Shown here one piece after another: positions 61,328 to 64,000 of a stretch of DNA of 64,000 bases. The DNA lies in NCBI GenBank assembly GCA_020633655.1, contig JACKDF010000006.1:62001-126000 (forward strand), given 5' to 3'. Position 1 is the first letter of the stretch. Every line of letters starts with the position of its first letter. The position numbers and the translations under genes were made by a program. The notes under the pieces are model-generated. The model saw only the letters and a list, made by a program, of their open reading frames with translations. It did not search any database and was not told the origin of the DNA. Origin of the DNA: Deferribacteres bacterium. GTDB lineage: Bacteria; Zhuqueibacterota; Zhuqueibacteria; Zhuqueibacterales; Geothermadaptataceae.

Positions 61328-62239
61328 TTAGTTTCGACTTTCCAATTCGCGCAATCCCCAATACGTTGGTTCAACCATGAAGTATTGAAGAGGGGATCGA
61401 AAATCGGCACATGCATCCTTCGCCGTTTCCCGATCTGTAAAAATACCATATAATGTTGATCCGCTTCCAGAGAGGCTGGCATATTCAGCTCCACTTGCAT
61501 ACAAGCTTTGTTTCAGATTCTCAAGTAGAGGGTATTCCGAGAATACACTTTTTTCAAAATCATTAAATAATTTATCTCGCCAAAAAAACGGTGTCGTATT
61601 TTTTATATGATCATTTAAAGCATGGTCTCTATTATTCGCGCTTGCATCAAAGCGAAAATTTGAATATGCCCATTTTGTTGAAATTGATAAATTCGGGCAA
61701 AGCAGTAAAATTGTAAATCTAAACTTGTTTTGTAAAAGCTCTAATCGATCACCAATGCCAGTTGCGTATGCTATCCCGCCGTACAAAAAAAATGACACAT
61801 CGGCGCCAAGTTGCGTAGCAAGCTTTTGAAGCGTTTTAATGCTCAGTGGAGCACCTAGTGCATAGTTAAGACCGAGAAGAGTAACTGCTGCATTACTGCT
61901 TCCTCCTCCTAGTCCGGCACCAATTGGTATTTTCTTCTCAAGTTTTATAGATGCAGTTAAGCTTTTCTTAGTTTCTTTTAAAAAAAGCTTTGCTGCTTTA
62001 TAAACTAAATTGTTTTCATTGTCGATCGGGTCTGCAAGTTCGCTGACGTTCACTTTAATATCAATAGCTTTTGTTTGTAAAAGCTCAAATGTTAGAAGGT
62101 CGTGTAGGCTTACTTGCTGAAAAATAGTTGCCAATTCGTGATAACCATCGGGCTTTTTACCGGTTATATGCAAGCCTAAGTTGATTTTAGCATACGATGG
62201 CAAGGTAAATTTTGTTTTTCTTAAAATTAATTCTGCCAT
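61328..62239 (-). CDS. ispE: 4-diphosphocytidyl-2-C-methyl-D-erythritol kinase IspE
   Basis: Phosphorylates CDP-methylerythritol in the MEP isoprenoid pathway. The 303-residue GHMP-kinase has SYAKINLGLHITGKKPDGYH at the N-terminus (lipid-sugar binding Lys/His), and the ATP loop PIGAGLGGGSSNAAVTLLGL. The C-terminal YASLSGSGSTLYGIF is also a GHMP motif. It is the first gene of the conserved leftward string through spoVG and prs. The MEP pathway, rather than mevalonate, is therefore implied. Confidence 0.95.
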   Translation of the reverse strand: MAELILRKTKFTLPSYAKINLGLHITGKKPDGYHELATIFQQVSLHDLLTFELLQTKAIDIKVNVSELADPIDNENNLVYKAAKLFLKETKKSLTASIKLEKKIPIGAGLGGGSSNAAVTLLGLNYALGAPLSIKTLQKLATQLGADVSFFLYGGIAYATGIGDRLELLQNKFRFTILLLCPNLSISTKWAYSNFRFDASANNRDHALNDHIKNTTPFFWRDKLFNDFEKSVFSEYPLLENLKQSLYASGAEYASLSGSGSTLYGIFTDRETAKDACADFRSPLQYFMVEPTYWGLRELESRN

Positions 62240-62729
62240 CGAGGAATAGAAAGCTACCTTTTTAACATTAGCATTGCATTGTGATTAATTTGCTGGATGG
62301 GATTATCACAAAATTTAGGTATGAGCATAAAAATTACTAAAATAGCAGGAATTTGTTCGCGCACATATTCCTAAATCTATCTTTATCTCATAAATTAAAT
62401 TGTTTTAGTAATCGATATCAATATTAAGCACAGAATTTTTTATTAAATTATAAGGGAAGTAAGTTATATAATTTACAATTTATTGTCAACTATTTTAATT
62501 AATGCAATGTTACGATTTTACTTAATTCATTTTAAAATTATGTTTTTTGTCTGTTATTAGTCCACTTCAAGGATAATTAACGAATGATTAAATGAGTTGG
62601 TTTTTTAGAATTAATTTACGTTCATTTAATATTCTGTCACTTCTGAAAACAATTTTATCTTTTTTATATTTACTATAAATCAATTGATCAGAGCACAATT
62701 GTTTTTATTTCATTCTTGGAGGTAATATA
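62240..62729. other. Divergent AT-rich intergenic region
   Basis: About 490 bases between ispE and fbp. No gene or RNA is seen; it is strongly AT-rich and holds the divergent promoters. GGAGG seven bases before the fbp ATG is clear. Confidence 0.5.
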
Positions 62730-63734
62730 ATGCCGCCCGCAATAACGATAGAACGACATATTTTGGAGACACAAAGAGCTTATCCTGGTGCAACGGGCGA
62801 TTTTTCTGCTTTGCTTTACGATATAGCTTTTGCAGCAAAAATTATTTCTAGCTCGGTAAACAAGGCTGGTCTTGTGGACATCATGGGATTAACAGGCGAT
62901 GAAAATGTCCAGGGAGAGCTAGTGCAAAAATTGGATGAATTAGCCAATAATACAATTTATAAAGCACTCGATCATACCGGAAGGCTTTGCTGTATGGCAA
63001 GTGAGGAAAATGAAGGAATTATAGAAATACCCCAACGATTTAAATGTGGTAAATATGTTCTGGCATTTGATCCTTTGGACGGTTCTTCAAACATCGATGC
63101 CAATGTCTCCATTGGAACTATCTTCAGCATATTTCATAAAGTGAGTTCAGCTGAACGAGGAACCCTAGAGGACTGCTTACAGCAAGGGAGAAAACAGGTT
63201 GCTGGTGGTTATATTATCTATGGCAGCTCAACGATGATGGTTTATACCGCAGGAAATGGTGTGCATGGATTTACTCTCGATCCAAGCATAGGAGAATTTC
63301 TTCTTTCGCACCCAAATATAAAAACGCCCCAAAGGGGAAATATCTATAGTTGTAATGAAGGGAATTATGCAAAATGGGAGAATGGGATACAAAAATATAT
63401 CGACTATGTTAAGACGCCGGATAAAGCGTCTGGTAGGCCCTATAAATCTCGCTACATTGGTTCACTGGTCGCCGATTTTCATAGGAATTTGTTATATGGT
63501 GGAATATTTCTTTATCCTCCAGACAAATCTAATCCGCTTGGAAAACTTAGGTTGTTATATGAAGCTAACCCGTTAGCATTCATCGTTGAACAAGCCGGCG
63601 GAGCTGCCAGTGATGGCCAGCAGGATATATTAGACAAAACTGCAAGAGAGCTGCACGAACGGACACCACTCTATATTGGAAGTTATGAGGATGTTCGGGA
63701 TATTGAAAGCTTTCTGAATGGAACCCGGTCGTAG
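62730..63734 (+). CDS. fbp: Class I fructose-1,6-bisphosphatase
   Basis: Removes the 1-phosphate from fructose-1,6-bisphosphate in gluconeogenesis. The 334-residue sequence shows the class I signature FDPLDGSSNIDANVSIGTIF with metal ligands, the acidic ASEENEG, GYIIYGSSTMMVYT and the substrate-site RYIGSLVADFHRNLLYGGIF, plus a late FIVEQAGGAASDG. The start ATG at 62730 follows GGAGG with spacing 7. Stands alone on the plus strand, followed by tRNA-Lys. Confidence 0.96.
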   Translation: MPPAITIERHILETQRAYPGATGDFSALLYDIAFAAKIISSSVNKAGLVDIMGLTGDENVQGELVQKLDELANNTIYKALDHTGRLCCMASEENEGIIEIPQRFKCGKYVLAFDPLDGSSNIDANVSIGTIFSIFHKVSSAERGTLEDCLQQGRKQVAGGYIIYGSSTMMVYTAGNGVHGFTLDPSIGEFLLSHPNIKTPQRGNIYSCNEGNYAKWENGIQKYIDYVKTPDKASGRPYKSRYIGSLVADFHRNLLYGGIFLYPPDKSNPLGKLRLLYEANPLAFIVEQAGGAASDGQQDILDKTARELHERTPLYIGSYEDVRDIESFLNGTRS

Positions 63735-63843
63735 ACTAATCAGGTAACTGCTGGTAGAAGGAAAATACGGAGAATTATTTTTTCTGCTATTTTGTACTTG
63801 ACTCTTAATCAGTTTTGTACTATAATTACAATCTTTGAAAAAA

Positions 63844-63917
63844 GAGGGTATAGCTCAGCTTGGTAGAGCAGCGGACTTTTAATCCGTTGGTCGAAGGTTC
63901 GAATCCTTCTACCCTCA
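63844..63917 (+). tRNA. tRNA-Lys (TTT anticodon)
   Basis: 74 bases: acceptor GAGGGTA/TACCCTC, D stem GCTC/GAGC, anticodon stem GCGGA/TCCGT with loop CTTTTAA (anticodon TTT), T stem GAAGG/CCTTC with TTCGAAT, discriminator A. No encoded CCA; a terminator follows. Confidence 0.96.
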
Positions 63918-63925
63918 CTTCCTCT

Positions 63926-63950
63926 AAAGCGCTATATAGCGCTTTTTTTA
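63926..63950 (+). terminator. Intrinsic terminator after tRNA-Lys
   Basis: Palindrome AAAGCGCTATATAGCGCTTT followed by a T-run, eight bases after the tRNA. Confidence 0.92.
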
Positions 63951-64000
63951 TTTATACCAATGTGTAATTTCACGGATTTAGTACACATCCAACATAATTC

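Overview
The window looks like a chromosomal segment of a Gram-negative bacterium of the FCB superphylum, most like Calditrichota or the candidate phylum KSB1. Three large secreted proteins end in the same C-terminal domain, starting NYPNPFNPET, a type IX-secretion/FlgD-like sorting domain common in those groups. Kdo transferase (lipid A), an Omp85-type patatin, a TolC/RND efflux system and several lipoprotein-like signals indicate an outer membrane. Base composition is moderate, with a few clearly AT-richer accessory genes. The lineage is inferred from protein character only; no rRNA gene is present.

Layout. 1-5.5 kb: molybdate transporter genes modB-modC (modC runs off the left edge), an esterase, an in-frame decayed copy of the 5' third of modB, and an AT-rich two-gene cassette (DUF5131 'three-Cys' protein plus TcmP partner) bounded by diverged direct repeats of about 84 bp. 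5.5-15 kb: OxyR, a second esterase, a 1,364-residue beta-propeller protein, a small lipoprotein, a cytidylate-kinase-like protein and three related inverted-repeat elements. 15-24.5 kb: patatin phospholipase, butyrate kinase/phosphotransbutyrylase, glycosylasparaginase, a six-repeat secreted protein, an MFS transporter and LexA. 24.7-32.8 kb: an envelope cluster on the plus strand (LytR_C protein, WaaA), a DUF6786-like protein, an FG-GAP protein, an NmrA/DUF2867 protein and an AT-rich LamG-like orphan.

32.9-40.6 kb: a copper/silver efflux operon read leftwards, Cys-rich leader - cusA - cusC - cusB. 40.8-49.9 kb: tRNA-Met, a regulatory group (pseudo-receiver plus HATPase, stand-alone HATPase, degenerate receiver plus PATAN), a bifunctional-nuclease/PDZ protein, a five-gene envelope operon, and an AT-rich stretch with four DnaA-box-like sites (possible origin).

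49.9-64 kb: conserved housekeeping genes, nearly all leftwards: ispE-spoVG-tRNA-Gln-prs-rplY-pth, then hppA (K+-dependent type by motif), rpsF-ssb-rpsR-rplI, ybbR-tsaD and a VWA membrane protein. Class I fbp and tRNA-Lys read rightwards at the end.

The best candidates for something new are the TcmP/DUF5131 cassette in its repeat-bounded, rearranged surroundings; the secreted protein with six LTxxQR/SWGIExP repeats; the lipoprotein-BFN-PDZ fusion; the Cys-rich leader gene of the copper operon; and the DnaA-box cluster without an adjacent dnaA.
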